A stretch of 20,690 nt of DNA from an uncultured Blautia sp. (GTDB lineage: Bacteria > Bacillota > Clostridia > Lachnospirales > Lachnospiraceae), in the NCBI GenBank assembly GCA_900765525.1, contig CAAFRY010000027.1, forward strand, positions 1 through 20,690. The letters are read 5' to 3'. The notes under the pieces are model-generated. The model worked only from the letters and a program-made list of their open reading frames with translations, ran no database searches and had not been told where the DNA came from. The stretch's first letter is position 1. Each line of letters starts with the position of its first letter. A program made the translations under genes and the position numbers. Shown one piece after another: positions 7,782 through 14,903 of the stretch.

Positions 7782-8446
7782 TATTTGTCTCCTATGCGGT
7801 AACCCACGCCCCGTACCGTCTCAATCCATTTGCCGGAGTCCCCCAGCTTTTGCCGCAGGGTCCGGATATGCACATCTACAGTCCTGGTCTCTCCATAATA
7901 TTCATAGCCCCAGATTTTTTCCAGTATCTGCTCCCTGGTGAGAACGATTCCCTGGTTTTTCATGAGATAGCGAAGCAGCTCAAACTCCTTTAACGTCAGC
8001 TCTACTCCTCTTTCACCATCCCATACCTGGCGCCTTTTTACATCCATTTTCAGCCCCTGGTACTGATACTGGTCCTCCTGCCTTTTCGTTCTTCTGAGAA
8101 CCGCCTTCACCCGGGCCAGAAATTCCATCATACCGAAGGGTTTTGTAATATAGTCGTCTGCTCCTGCCTCCAGCCCCCGTACCTTGTCATATTCTGCTTC
8201 TTTAGCCGTGACCATAATCACGGGAATCTGGCTGGTATCCGGATTTCCTTTTAAAAACTCAAGAAGCTCATATCCATCCTGTCCCGGGAGCATGATGTCC
8301 AGGAGAATCAGTTCCGGCAGCTGCTCCTTCAGAGCCTGCTTTAATTCCTTTCCGTCCCCAAGGCCCTTTGCTTCAAATCCGCTGGTACCCAGGGTATAGA
8401 CCAAAAGCTCCCGGATATTCCGTTCATCCTCCACACAATAAATCAT
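7781..8446 (-). CDS. Response regulator, OmpR/PhoB family
   Basis: The product has 221 residues. The receiver domain (1-115) has the acidic pair E6/D7, phosphoacceptor D50 in LLDIMLPGQDG, T80 and K102 in TKPFG. The C-terminal winged helix (about 125-219) contains LTLKEFELLRYL and ends with RTVDVHIRTLRQKLG and VRGVGYRIG, the OmpR/PhoB signature. It is paired with the kinase that overlaps its stop codon. It lies 26 bp after the Na/Pi transporter gene. GAGGTGA precedes the ATG. No Pho-box-like direct repeats were recognised in the window. Confidence 0.95.
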   Translation of the reverse strand: MIYCVEDERNIRELLVYTLGTSGFEAKGLGDGKELKQALKEQLPELILLDIMLPGQDGYELLEFLKGNPDTSQIPVIMVTAKEAEYDKVRGLEAGADDYITKPFGMMEFLARVKAVLRRTKRQEDQYQYQGLKMDVKRRQVWDGERGVELTLKEFELLRYLMKNQGIVLTREQILEKIWGYEYYGETRTVDVHIRTLRQKLGDSGKWIETVRGVGYRIGDK

Positions 8447-8472
8447 TCCATCACCTCAGTCCTCAACAAGTT

Positions 8473-10230
8473 TTAAGGCAGCAGGTATTTCTGCCTCACA
8501 GCCTCGGTTTGTTCCAGGAACTCTCTGTTCTTTTCTTTCTTTACATAATTCAGATAACCGTGAGTATCAAAGCTGTTTTCTCCAATCTGCAGGATACATA
8601 CGGCAATATTGGAACAATGGTCTGCAATCCTCTCCAGACTGGTGGTAATGTCTGACAGGACAAAGCCCTGCTCAATAGTACATTTGCCCTGTCTCAGCCT
8701 GCGGATGTGTCTGTCTTTCAGCTCATGGTTCAGCTCGTCAATAACCTCCTCCAAAGGCTCCACAGCCTTAGCCTGCTCCTTATCTTCGTTTTTGAAAACA
8801 TCGTAGGAAATATTTACAATATCCTCCACAGCCCTGGAGATTACCGCTAACTCCCTGGCCGCCTTATCGGAAAACTTCATTCCTTTTTCATACATTTCTC
8901 TGGCCGACTCCATGATATTCACTCCATGGTCCGAAATCCGTTCAAAGTCTCCAATACAGTGAAGAATCAGGGATAAGTCCCTGCTGTCCTTTTGATTTAA
9001 ATCCTTTTCTCCAAGCTTAACCAGATAAGTGCCCAAAGCATCCTCACACTTATCTACACTGTCTTCAAATTGAAGAACCTGTTCCTCTTTTTCCTTATCG
9101 TAGGTCTGCAGCAGCGACATGGCTGTAAGAAGAGTATTTCTGGATAAATCGGACATTTTCTTGGCTGCCTGGCGGCTCTGCTCCATAGCAATGGAAGGCT
9201 GTTCCAGAAAACGCACGTCTAAAAGCTCCATTCCTGTACGGGGAGCTTCTTCTGCCTCTTCCCGTATGGTCAGACAGGCCAGCTTTTCCAACAAACCGGA
9301 AAATGGCAGCAGCACCAGGGTAGCAAAAACATTAAATACACTATGCACTACCGCAATCCCTGCTGCATTGGCTGCCTGGTCCATAAACCCAAAGGTTACG
9401 AAAAGCTGAGCTCCGTAAAATACCACCAGGAAAACCGCTGTTCCGATTAAATTAAAGTACAAATGAACCATGGCCGCTCTTTTTGCATTTTTCTTGGCTC
9501 CAATAGCAGACAAAAGAGCGGTGACACAGGTTCCGATATTCTGTCCCAGGATAATAGGTACAGCCACTGCGTAGCTCACTGCTCCTGTCACACACAGGGC
9601 CTGCAGGATACCTACGGAAGCGGAGGAACTCTGGATGATAGCAGTCAGAAGGGCTCCCGCAACCATACCCAGCAAGGGATTCTCAAAAGTAGTCAAAATC
9701 CCTGTAAATTCCGGCACGTCAGCCAAAGGCTTAACAGCGGAACTCATAGATTCCATACCAAACATCAGTACCGCAAAACCAAGAAATATAGTTCCAATAT
9801 CTTTTTTCCTGGGGCTCTTGGCAAACAGCAGGAAGGCAACTCCGATTATAGCCAAAACCGGGGAAAATGAGGTAGGCTTAAAAAGCTGAATAAAAAAACT
9901 ATCGCTTTCAATACCGGAAAGGCTCAATATCCAGGAAGTAATTGTGGTTCCTATATTAGCCCCCATAATGATACCTACGGCCTGAGACAGCTTCATAATT
10001 CCTGAGTTTACAAATCCCACTACCATTACTGTAGTAGCAGAGGATGACTGGATAACCGCAGTCACCAGGGCTCCCAGGCCAACGGCTTTAAGGGGATTGG
10101 AGGTAAGAGTCTCTAAAATTTTTTCCATTTTCCCCCCGGAAAGTTTAGAAAGTCCGTCTCCCATAACATGCATTCCATACAGGAAAAGGGCAAGGCCTCC
10201 TATGAGGCTTAAAACACTGAAAATATCCAT
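8473..10230 (-). CDS. Na/Pi cotransporter (NptA-type) with C-terminal PhoU domain
   Basis: This is a 585-residue membrane protein. The N-terminal half carries the two inverted Na/Pi-cotransporter repeats, each marked by a QSSSA motif (Q61 in TAVIQSSSATT, Q200 in TAIIQSSSASV), with many hydrophobic helices to about residue 320. The C-terminal part (about 350-560) is helical, charged and PhoU-like, with DFERISDHGVNI and LERIADHCSNIAV, typical of PhoU repeats. The family imports phosphate with sodium. The PhoU-like part may gate transport or sense phosphate. It lies 26 bp upstream of the two-component genes, which supports phosphate-linked control. AAGGAG precedes the ATG at 10230. Confidence 0.93.
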   Translation of the reverse strand: MDIFSVLSLIGGLALFLYGMHVMGDGLSKLSGGKMEKILETLTSNPLKAVGLGALVTAVIQSSSATTVMVVGFVNSGIMKLSQAVGIIMGANIGTTITSWILSLSGIESDSFFIQLFKPTSFSPVLAIIGVAFLLFAKSPRKKDIGTIFLGFAVLMFGMESMSSAVKPLADVPEFTGILTTFENPLLGMVAGALLTAIIQSSSASVGILQALCVTGAVSYAVAVPIILGQNIGTCVTALLSAIGAKKNAKRAAMVHLYFNLIGTAVFLVVFYGAQLFVTFGFMDQAANAAGIAVVHSVFNVFATLVLLPFSGLLEKLACLTIREEAEEAPRTGMELLDVRFLEQPSIAMEQSRQAAKKMSDLSRNTLLTAMSLLQTYDKEKEEQVLQFEDSVDKCEDALGTYLVKLGEKDLNQKDSRDLSLILHCIGDFERISDHGVNIMESAREMYEKGMKFSDKAARELAVISRAVEDIVNISYDVFKNEDKEQAKAVEPLEEVIDELNHELKDRHIRRLRQGKCTIEQGFVLSDITTSLERIADHCSNIAVCILQIGENSFDTHGYLNYVKKEKNREFLEQTEAVRQKYLLP

Positions 10231-10260
10231 AATTTTCTCCTTTTGTATCTTTCTCTTCTA

Positions 10261-10764
10261 TTAAAAACTGCGGATAGCATCCTCCTGGTCGTCGGTATTT
10301 TTTACGATTCTCTTTATCTGAATGTAATAACCTCCGCCGTTATCAAGTTCCACCCGCACCCTGTCTCCTTCTCTGCGGCCCCGTATGGCCTTGCCCAGAG
10401 GAGACTCTATGCTGATTTTATTATCCAGGGAATTTCCTCTGATAGAAGTCACCAGCTTGTAGGTTTCTGTCTCGTCGTCCTCCTCAAAATAAACCTCTAT
10501 CAGGTTATTGAGGCCCGCCTCGTTTTCTCCTGAGCTGTCTGTTACAATGGTAGCTGTCTTTAACATTCTTTCCAGGTAGCGTATTCTGCTCTCATTTTTA
10601 TTTTTATCTTTTTTGGCCGCATAATACTCAAAATTTTCGCTTAAATCGCCCTGGGCCCTGGCTTCCTTCACCGCCTCTATGGCTTCCTTCCGCACCACCA
10701 GCTTTCTGTATTCTATTTCTTCCTGAATCTTTTTTACGTCATTTTCTGTAAGCTGCTCACTCAT
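10261..10764 (-). CDS. GreA/GreB-family transcription elongation factor
   Basis: The 167-residue product has an N-terminal coiled coil (about 7-75) with the motif GDLSENFEYYAAK. D40 and E43 at the coil tip match the acidic residues that stimulate RNA cleavage by stalled RNA polymerase. The C-terminal FKBP-like domain (about 85-155) contains SPLGKAIRGRREGD, the usual signature. It is slightly longer than E. coli GreA (158), with an extra acidic stretch EEDDETET at 94-101. It is the first gene of the minus-strand cluster, 30 bp before the Na/Pi transporter. It could be the main GreA or a second paralog; the window cannot tell. Confidence 0.88.
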   Translation of the reverse strand: MSEQLTENDVKKIQEEIEYRKLVVRKEAIEAVKEARAQGDLSENFEYYAAKKDKNKNESRIRYLERMLKTATIVTDSSGENEAGLNNLIEVYFEEDDETETYKLVTSIRGNSLDNKISIESPLGKAIRGRREGDRVRVELDNGGGYYIQIKRIVKNTDDQEDAIRSF

Positions 10765-10820
10765 GCTCTGCTTCCTTTCTATTCTCTAAGTACGCTTCTG
10801 CTCTTTCCTATGTTGATAAG

Positions 10821-10858
10821 GAATCCTGCTTGCAGGATTCTCCGCCTGGATTGGGTCA
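10821..10858. repeat. Hairpin repeat, copy 1 (GAATCCTGC type)
   Basis: GAATCCTGC and GCAGGATTC (10821-10829 and 10832-10840) form a perfect 9-bp stem with a TT loop. It is followed by TCCGCCTG and a GGGTC that recur in copy 2 at 11081. It falls in the untranslated leader of the greA cluster, about 60 bases before the start codon. It looks like a REP-type dispersed element. Confidence 0.6.
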
Positions 10859-10885
10859 CTGCTTTTTTCTCTGCGCACTATCTAC

Positions 10886-10915
10886 AGTATAATCCATAGA
10901 AACGCCATTTGTCTA
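10886..10915 (-). promoter_or_regulatory. Promoter of the greA-Na/Pi-PhoBR-proA cluster
   Basis: On the minus strand TAGACA (10910-10915), an 18-base spacer and TATACT (10886-10891) match the vegetative consensus at five positions each. Transcription would start near 10879, giving a leader of about 115 bases that includes repeat copy 1. No other good promoter is seen between 10765 and the start of the repeats. Confidence 0.55.
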
Positions 10916-10995
10916 TGATGTTTCATGAAAATCAAAGGCATGGACAGGGAATTGCCTTTTTCTCTCCCCCATATTATAATCAAAAAAACATTATC

Positions 10996-11075
10996 CATAT
11001 AAGTCCTCAGGCTTCCTCTGTACTTCTCACTTCCGGAAACCTGACAGGCCTCTGCTTTGACCATGGACTTATATG
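10996..11075. repeat. 11-bp inverted repeat enclosing 58 bp
   Basis: CATATAAGTCC (10996-11006) and GGACTTATATG (11065-11075) are perfect reverse complements. Inside are TCAGG/CCTGA (11007-11011 and 11040-11044) and the palindrome TTCCGGAA (11031-11038). The whole could fold as a branched RNA or be a tiny inverted-repeat element. No transposase or clear target-site duplication was seen. Confidence 0.45.
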
Positions 11076-11080
11076 AAAGA

Positions 11081-11129
11081 GAATCCTACTTTGCAGGATT
11101 CTCCGCCTGCGGCGGGTCGCTTTAGCGAC
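11081..11129. repeat. Hairpin repeat, copy 2, with two further small stems
   Basis: GAATCCTAC and GCAGGATTC (11081-11089 and 11093-11101) form a 9-bp stem with one mismatch. Then come CCGCC-TGC-GGCGG (11103-11115) and GTCGC-TTTA-GCGAC (11116-11129), two perfect small stems. The first 30 bases match copy 1 at 10821 with few differences. Three hairpins in series over 49 bases make a compact structured element, not an intrinsic terminator (no T-run). Confidence 0.6.
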
Positions 11130-11173
11130 ATAACTCCTCTCCAACCCAGTGCGTTCCTGCCCGGAGGGCTTTT

Positions 11174-11207
11174 ATGATATAGGAAAGTGAGAACTTTCCT
11201 ATATCAT
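11174..11207. repeat. Perfect 15-bp palindrome with GAGA loop
   Basis: 11174-11188 pairs perfectly with 11193-11207 around a GAGA tetraloop, extendable by one or two pairs. There is no T-run on either side, so it is not an intrinsic terminator. It ends 10 bases before the CRP-type operator. It could be a second protein-binding site, a cruciform or part of the composite repeat just to its left. Confidence 0.65.
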
Positions 11208-11216
11208 AGTAAAATC

Positions 11217-11230
11217 GTGACATACGTCAC
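11217..11230. promoter_or_regulatory. CRP-type operator upstream of the crp-asr operon
   Basis: GTGA (11217-11220), six bases, then TCAC (11227-11230) gives the exact half-site and spacing of CRP/FNR-family operators (xGTGA-N6-TCACx). It overlaps or abuts the -35 region of the promoter that serves the Crp/Fnr gene itself. The regulator encoded immediately downstream has Arg, Glu and Arg in the recognition helix positions that read GTGA in E. coli CRP. Autoregulation is therefore likely; the sign (activation or repression) is not clear. Confidence 0.65.
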
Positions 11231-11258
11231 AGACAGACATTTTTTTATTTGTTATACT
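11230..11258 (+). promoter_or_regulatory. Promoter of the crp-asrABC operon
   Basis: TATACT (11253-11258) is a good -10 box. The hexamer 17 bases upstream is CAGACA (11230-11235), sharing four bases with TTGACA. An alternative -10, TATAAA (11258-11263), with CAGACA at 11234-11239 is also possible. The leader would be about 30 bases, with AGGAGG at 11286-11291 before the ATG at 11297. Confidence 0.5.
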
Positions 11259-11296
11259 ATAAAATAAGGATTTTTCCTTTTAGCCAGGAGGATATT

Positions 11297-11986
11297 ATGG
11301 AACATTTTTCTGTCGGCCAGTTAAAGGCCATGCCTTTTTTTCACAACCTGTCTACGGAGCTAATCCAGCTTCTCCTAGAAAGAGGACGGCTTACAGCGGA
11401 GCCCAAAAAGAAACTGCTTTTTTCCCGCCAGGAACCGGCAGGAGCAGTTTTACTGCTTCTCTCCGGTCAGGCAGCTGTCTACAACATTACCAAACACGGC
11501 AACAGGAAAATTCTTTTTTTCCTGGGAAAAGGCCATTTGCTGAACCATGATATTCAAAGCCAGCGGCCCGCTTCTATATACTGTGAAGCCATTACGGACA
11601 TTCAGCTTCTGCAAATAGAAAAGGTAGAGTTTCTAAAGCTTATGGAAAAGCATTTTTCTCTCACTCAGGCGGTTCTATCGGAATACGAGTGTTATCTTTG
11701 GCGGTTGTCACACCAGCTGAAAAACACCTCCGGCAGTATGCAGACTGAGCGAAAAATCGCTGCAAAACTTTGGAAGCTGGGACGGGATTTCGGTGAGAAA
11801 CAGGAGGACGGCATACACATCAATCTTCCTTTCACCATGACTTTAATGGCTGATTTTGCAGGAATTCCCAGGGAAAACGTATCCAGGGCCTGCAAAAGCC
11901 TCTCCATGCGGGGGCTGCTGAAATATCAAAACCGGCGTTTTATCCTTCCAAATCCTCAGGGATTGGCTGAATTCTACAAAATGTAA
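11297..11986 (+). CDS. Crp/Fnr-family transcriptional regulator of the sulfite operon
   Basis: The product has 229 residues. A cyclic-nucleotide-binding-like beta barrel occupies about 10-115, a dimer helix about 117-145, and a winged helix-turn-helix 179-215. The recognition helix PRENVSRACKSL has R192, E193 and R197 in the places of CRP R180, E181 and R185. The only cysteines are C96, C132 and C199, so an FNR-type N-terminal iron-sulfur cluster is absent. The phosphate-binding cassette residues of true cAMP receptors were not recognised; the effector is unknown. The start at 11297 has AGGAGG 5 bases upstream; an in-frame start further up (11249) would overlap the promoter. It precedes asrA by 12 bp and probably controls this operon. 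Confidence 0.9.
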   Translation: MEHFSVGQLKAMPFFHNLSTELIQLLLERGRLTAEPKKKLLFSRQEPAGAVLLLLSGQAAVYNITKHGNRKILFFLGKGHLLNHDIQSQRPASIYCEAITDIQLLQIEKVEFLKLMEKHFSLTQAVLSEYECYLWRLSHQLKNTSGSMQTERKIAAKLWKLGRDFGEKQEDGIHINLPFTMTLMADFAGIPRENVSRACKSLSMRGLLKYQNRRFILPNPQGLAEFYKM

Positions 11987-11998
11987 AGGAGTGTATTT

Positions 11999-13006
11999 AT
12001 GGGAAATCTCTGGAACAAGGAAGCCCTTGAGAGGCTTCTTGAAAATCTCAGCAAGGACTATGACATCTTTGCGCCAAAGCTCTATCCCGGTACGGGCTGC
12101 AGTTCGGATACCGATGTTGTCCGTTATGGCGCTATTACATCCTTTGATGAAATCGTCTGGGAGCAGAAATCAGACTACAGTTTTAAGGAGGCTCTGCTTC
12201 CTGTGTCTGATACAGTTTTATATTTTACAGAAAGCACTGCAAAGCTTCCCGAAGCCCCGAAAAAGCGGCTTATTTTTCTCCGGGCCTGTGAGCTTAACGC
12301 TCTGAGGCGGCTGGACGAAATCTATCTGCACAACGGACCGGAAGACTATTACTATAAAAGGGTTCGGGAAGAGGCTAAATTTATCCTCATGGGCTGCAGT
12401 CATTCCTTTGAGTCTTGCTTCTGTGTAAGCATGGGAACCAACCAGGCCCAGGGCTATGACGGCTATGCTCACCTTTCCGCCCAGGGCTTATATCTGGACC
12501 TGACAGATGCCCAGCTGGCTTCCTATGCAGACAATATTTCGGTTCCCCAAGCTTCAGAGGAAATCCAGTATGTGACACAAAACGAAGAACAGGTACCTAT
12601 TCCCCGGCAGCTTCCCCATGATATTGCTTCTCATCCTGTCTGGCAGGAGTATTCCGGGAGATGTATCGGCTGCGGACGCTGTAATTTCGTCTGTCCCACC
12701 TGCACTTGCTTCAGTATGCAGGATATTTTCTACAAAGACAATCCCCAGGCCGGAGAACGGAGAAGAGTCTGGGCTTCCTGCCAGGTGGACGGCTATTCAG
12801 ACATTGCCGGAGGAATCAGTTTCCGCAAGGACCAGGGAGAACGTATGCGTTTCAAGGTTCTTCACAAGGTATACAATTATAAAAATCGCTTTGGATACCA
12901 TATGTGCGTAGGCTGCGGCAGATGTGAAAATGTCTGTCCGGAGTATATCTCATACATAGAATGTCTGAACAAGCTTTCGGAGATAGGAGGGACTGAAAAT
13001 GAATAA
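11999..13006 (+). CDS. asrA: Anaerobic sulfite reductase subunit A (iron-sulfur)
   Basis: AsrA passes electrons within the AsrABC complex, which reduces sulfite to sulfide using NADH. The product has 335 residues (about 347 in Salmonella). Two C-terminal 4Fe-4S motifs are CxxCxxCxxxC at C222/C225/C228/C232 and C303/C306/C309/C313. A hydrogenase-beta-like N-terminal region carries C97, C133, C140 and C142. The AAGGAG ribosome site lies beside the stop of the regulator gene. It overlaps asrB by 8 bases. The order crp-asrA-asrB-asrC is a self-contained sulfite module. Confidence 0.94.
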   Translation: MGNLWNKEALERLLENLSKDYDIFAPKLYPGTGCSSDTDVVRYGAITSFDEIVWEQKSDYSFKEALLPVSDTVLYFTESTAKLPEAPKKRLIFLRACELNALRRLDEIYLHNGPEDYYYKRVREEAKFILMGCSHSFESCFCVSMGTNQAQGYDGYAHLSAQGLYLDLTDAQLASYADNISVPQASEEIQYVTQNEEQVPIPRQLPHDIASHPVWQEYSGRCIGCGRCNFVCPTCTCFSMQDIFYKDNPQAGERRRVWASCQVDGYSDIAGGISFRKDQGERMRFKVLHKVYNYKNRFGYHMCVGCGRCENVCPEYISYIECLNKLSEIGGTENE

Positions 13007-13787
13007 CTGCTACCTGCCTTTTTTATCAAAGATTCTGAAGGTCATAAAACATACAGAGCTGGAATATACCTTCCGCATGGAATATCAGAGAGATGTGCTT
13101 CCCGGTCAGTTTTTCGAAGTATCGGTTCCCAAATACGGGGAGGCTCCCATATCTGTCAGTGGAATCGGTCAGGGCTATGTAGACTTAACCATCCGGAAAG
13201 TAGGAAAAGTAACCAATGAAATTTTTGAAAACCAGGCCGGCAAAAGCCTGTTTATGCGGGGTCCTTACGGAAATGGTTTTATTCCCCAAAACTATGAAGG
13301 AAAAGAGCTGGTAATCGTAGCAGGCGGCACCGGAGTTTCCCCGGTAAAGGGACTTATTGATTATTTTGGCAATCATCCGGAAAAGGTTGCGTCTCTTCGG
13401 GTCATTGCCGGATTTAAATCCCCCCGTGACGTGCTTTTTAAAGAAGATATAGAAAGATGGGAAAGTCAGATGGACCTTACCGTCACTGTGGACGCTGCCC
13501 AGGAACCGGGATGGAAGGTTGGACTTGTGACAAAATACATTCCCCAGCTGACCTTTCAGAATAAGGAAAACGCCGCAGTCATTGTAGTAGGCCCTCCGGT
13601 TATGATGAAATTCGCCGTAGCGGAATTCAAAAAACTGGAGATTGAGGACAGCCAAATCTGGATTTCCCAGGAACGGAAAATGTGCTGCGGTCTTGGGAAA
13701 TGCGGCCACTGCCGTATGGGTGACGCCTATGTCTGTCTGGACGGTCCTGTGTTCCCCTATACGGAAGGAAAAAAATTATTGGATTAA
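12999..13787 (+). CDS. asrB: Anaerobic sulfite reductase subunit B (flavoprotein)
   Basis: AsrB takes electrons from NADH through a flavin and an iron-sulfur centre. The product has 262 residues. An FNR-like flavin domain is at about 10-100, and the nucleotide-binding motif AGGTGVSPV at 108-116. A C-terminal 2Fe-2S motif of the PyrK/dihydroorotate dehydrogenase type is formed by C230, C235, C238 and C246. In place of the usual RxYS flavin motif there is PISVSG (50-55), normal for this subfamily as I recall. GGAGG lies inside the end of asrA before the ATG; the 8-base overlap indicates translational coupling. Confidence 0.94.
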   Translation: MNNCYLPFLSKILKVIKHTELEYTFRMEYQRDVLPGQFFEVSVPKYGEAPISVSGIGQGYVDLTIRKVGKVTNEIFENQAGKSLFMRGPYGNGFIPQNYEGKELVIVAGGTGVSPVKGLIDYFGNHPEKVASLRVIAGFKSPRDVLFKEDIERWESQMDLTVTVDAAQEPGWKVGLVTKYIPQLTFQNKENAAVIVVGPPVMMKFAVAEFKKLEIEDSQIWISQERKMCCGLGKCGHCRMGDAYVCLDGPVFPYTEGKKLLD

Positions 13788-13801
13788 GGAGGCTTCCTTT
13801 T

Positions 13802-14773
13802 ATGCATATGGATATTCAAACAAAAAAGTTAAAGAAAAACGCATTCCGTGTCTCCAAGCACAGGGGTGAAACCGCCTCCAGAGTCCGGGTTCCCGGCGGT
13901 GCCTGCAATGCCAAGGTGCTGATGGAGGTAGCCCAGATTGCCCAGGAATTCGGAAACGGACAGGTACATCTCACTACCCGCCAGGGATTTGAAATTGAAG
14001 GAATTTCCCTGAAGGACATGGATAAGGTGAATGAGCGGCTTCAGCCTATTATCGAAAATCTGGAAATCAACCAGGAAATACCGGGTACCGGTTATCCGGC
14101 TTCCGGCACCAGAAATGTCAGCGCATGTATCGGAAACCGGGTCTGTCCTTTCGGAAACTACAATACAGCGGCCTTTGCCAAGCGGATTGAAAAAGCTATC
14201 TTCCCAAATGATTTACATTTCAAAATCGCTCTCACCGGCTGTGCCAACGACTGTATCAAAGCCAGAATGCACGATTTTGGCATTATCGGAATGACACTGC
14301 CCCAGTACGACCCCAGCCGCTGCGTAAGCTGCAGTGCCTGTATCAAGGGCTGTGACAAGCTTTCCGTAAATGCTCTGCACATGGAAAATTACCGCATTGT
14401 CCACAATCTGGAAAAATGCGTAGGCTGCGGCGTCTGCGTTACCAAGTGCCCTACAAGAGCCTGGACCAGAAGCCAGCAGAAATATTACCGCCTGACCATC
14501 ATGGGGCGTACCGGAAAAAGGAATCCCCGTCTGGGGGAGGATTTCCTGATATGGGCAGACGAGGATACTATTCTGAAGGTAATTCTTAACACCTATAAAT
14601 TTGCCAAAAAATATATCGACCCTGCCGCTCCCGGCGGAAAAGAGCATGTGGGCTACATCATCGACCGGGTAGGCTTCCAGGAATACAAGAAATGGGCGCT
14701 TGAGGGTGTGGACCTGCTTCCGAAAACCATTGTAAAAGACAATGTTTACTGGAGCGGACTGCATTATCGTTGA
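13802..14773 (+). CDS. asrC: Anaerobic sulfite reductase subunit C (siroheme catalytic subunit)
   Basis: AsrC carries the siroheme where sulfite is reduced to sulfide. The product has 323 residues. The siroheme-4Fe4S ligands are C109-x5-C115 and C147-x3-C151 (in SACIGNRVCPFG and TGCANDC), with the upstream HLTTRQGFEIEGI (56-68) that contacts siroheme. Two ferredoxin motifs are inserted after it, at C174/C177/C180/C184 and C206/C209/C212/C216, as expected for AsrC. The ATG at 13802 has GGAGG 9 bases upstream; a second ATG at 13808 is possible. It lies 14 bp after asrB and is the last gene of the operon. No siroheme synthesis genes are in the window. Confidence 0.95.
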   Translation: MHMDIQTKKLKKNAFRVSKHRGETASRVRVPGGACNAKVLMEVAQIAQEFGNGQVHLTTRQGFEIEGISLKDMDKVNERLQPIIENLEINQEIPGTGYPASGTRNVSACIGNRVCPFGNYNTAAFAKRIEKAIFPNDLHFKIALTGCANDCIKARMHDFGIIGMTLPQYDPSRCVSCSACIKGCDKLSVNALHMENYRIVHNLEKCVGCGVCVTKCPTRAWTRSQQKYYRLTIMGRTGKRNPRLGEDFLIWADEDTILKVILNTYKFAKKYIDPAAPGGKEHVGYIIDRVGFQEYKKWALEGVDLLPKTIVKDNVYWSGLHYR

Positions 14774-14802
14774 TTTTACCAATCCTGGTTTGACGGGCAT
14801 TA

Positions 14803-14846
14803 CCCTCAGTGTACAAATGGCTATATGTCCCTTTGTACACTGAGGG
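14803..14846. repeat. Perfect 15-bp inverted repeat downstream of asrC
   Basis: 14803-14817 (CCCTCAGTGTACAAA) pairs perfectly with 14832-14846 around a 14-base loop. It lies 30 bp past asrC, in the convergent gap with ureD. No T-run follows on the plus strand (CAAAAACAATTT) or on the minus strand. It could still stop transcription or protect the 3' end of the asr mRNA. Confidence 0.6.
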
Positions 14847-14873
14847 CAAAAACAATTTAAGCTAAAATATGGA

Positions 14874-14903
14874 GAGAGGGAACGTGTAAAATCGTTCCCT
14901 CTC
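14874..14903 (-). terminator. Probable terminator of the urease operon
   Basis: GAGAGGGAACG (14874-14884) pairs with CGTTCCCTCTC (14893-14903), a perfect 11-bp stem with an 8-base loop. On the minus strand the stem begins within the ureD stop codon and is followed by CATATTTTAGC, a weak T-rich tail. Its place directly at the end of the last urease gene supports a terminator role. Confidence 0.6.

Larger units (their letters stand above)
10765..11296. other. 532-bp regulatory island between divergent operons
   Basis: No convincing gene lies here; a 60-codon open frame at 10882-11064 on the minus strand lacks support. The stretch holds the leftward promoter of the greA cluster and two hairpin repeats (10821-10858, 11081-11129). 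It also holds an 11-bp inverted repeat spanning 10996-11075, a 15-bp palindrome (11174-11207), a CRP-type operator and the rightward promoter of the crp-asr operon. A 7-bp stem (10934-10940 with 10953-10959) followed by T residues on the plus strand could be a weak terminator. A lone TATAAT on the minus strand (10973-10978) has no good -35. Confidence 0.7.

Noticed and set aside
10882..11064. 60-codon open frame on the minus strand in the spacer
   Set aside because: It overlaps the greA-cluster promoter and the inverted repeat, has no clear ribosome site and shows no recognisable domain. It is most likely chance coding through repeat DNA.
11081..11129. CRISPR-like array
   Set aside because: There are only two diverged repeat copies about 260 bp apart, with no regular spacers and no cas genes. 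Hairpin REP-type repeats explain it better.
11249..11296. Upstream in-frame start for the Crp/Fnr regulator
   Set aside because: It would begin inside the -10 region and lacks a ribosome site. The ATG at 11297 has AGGAGG at the right distance and gives a normal family N-terminus.
14803..14846. Canonical rho-independent terminator for asrC
   Set aside because: The stem is perfect, but no T-run follows on the plus strand, so it is listed only as an inverted repeat.
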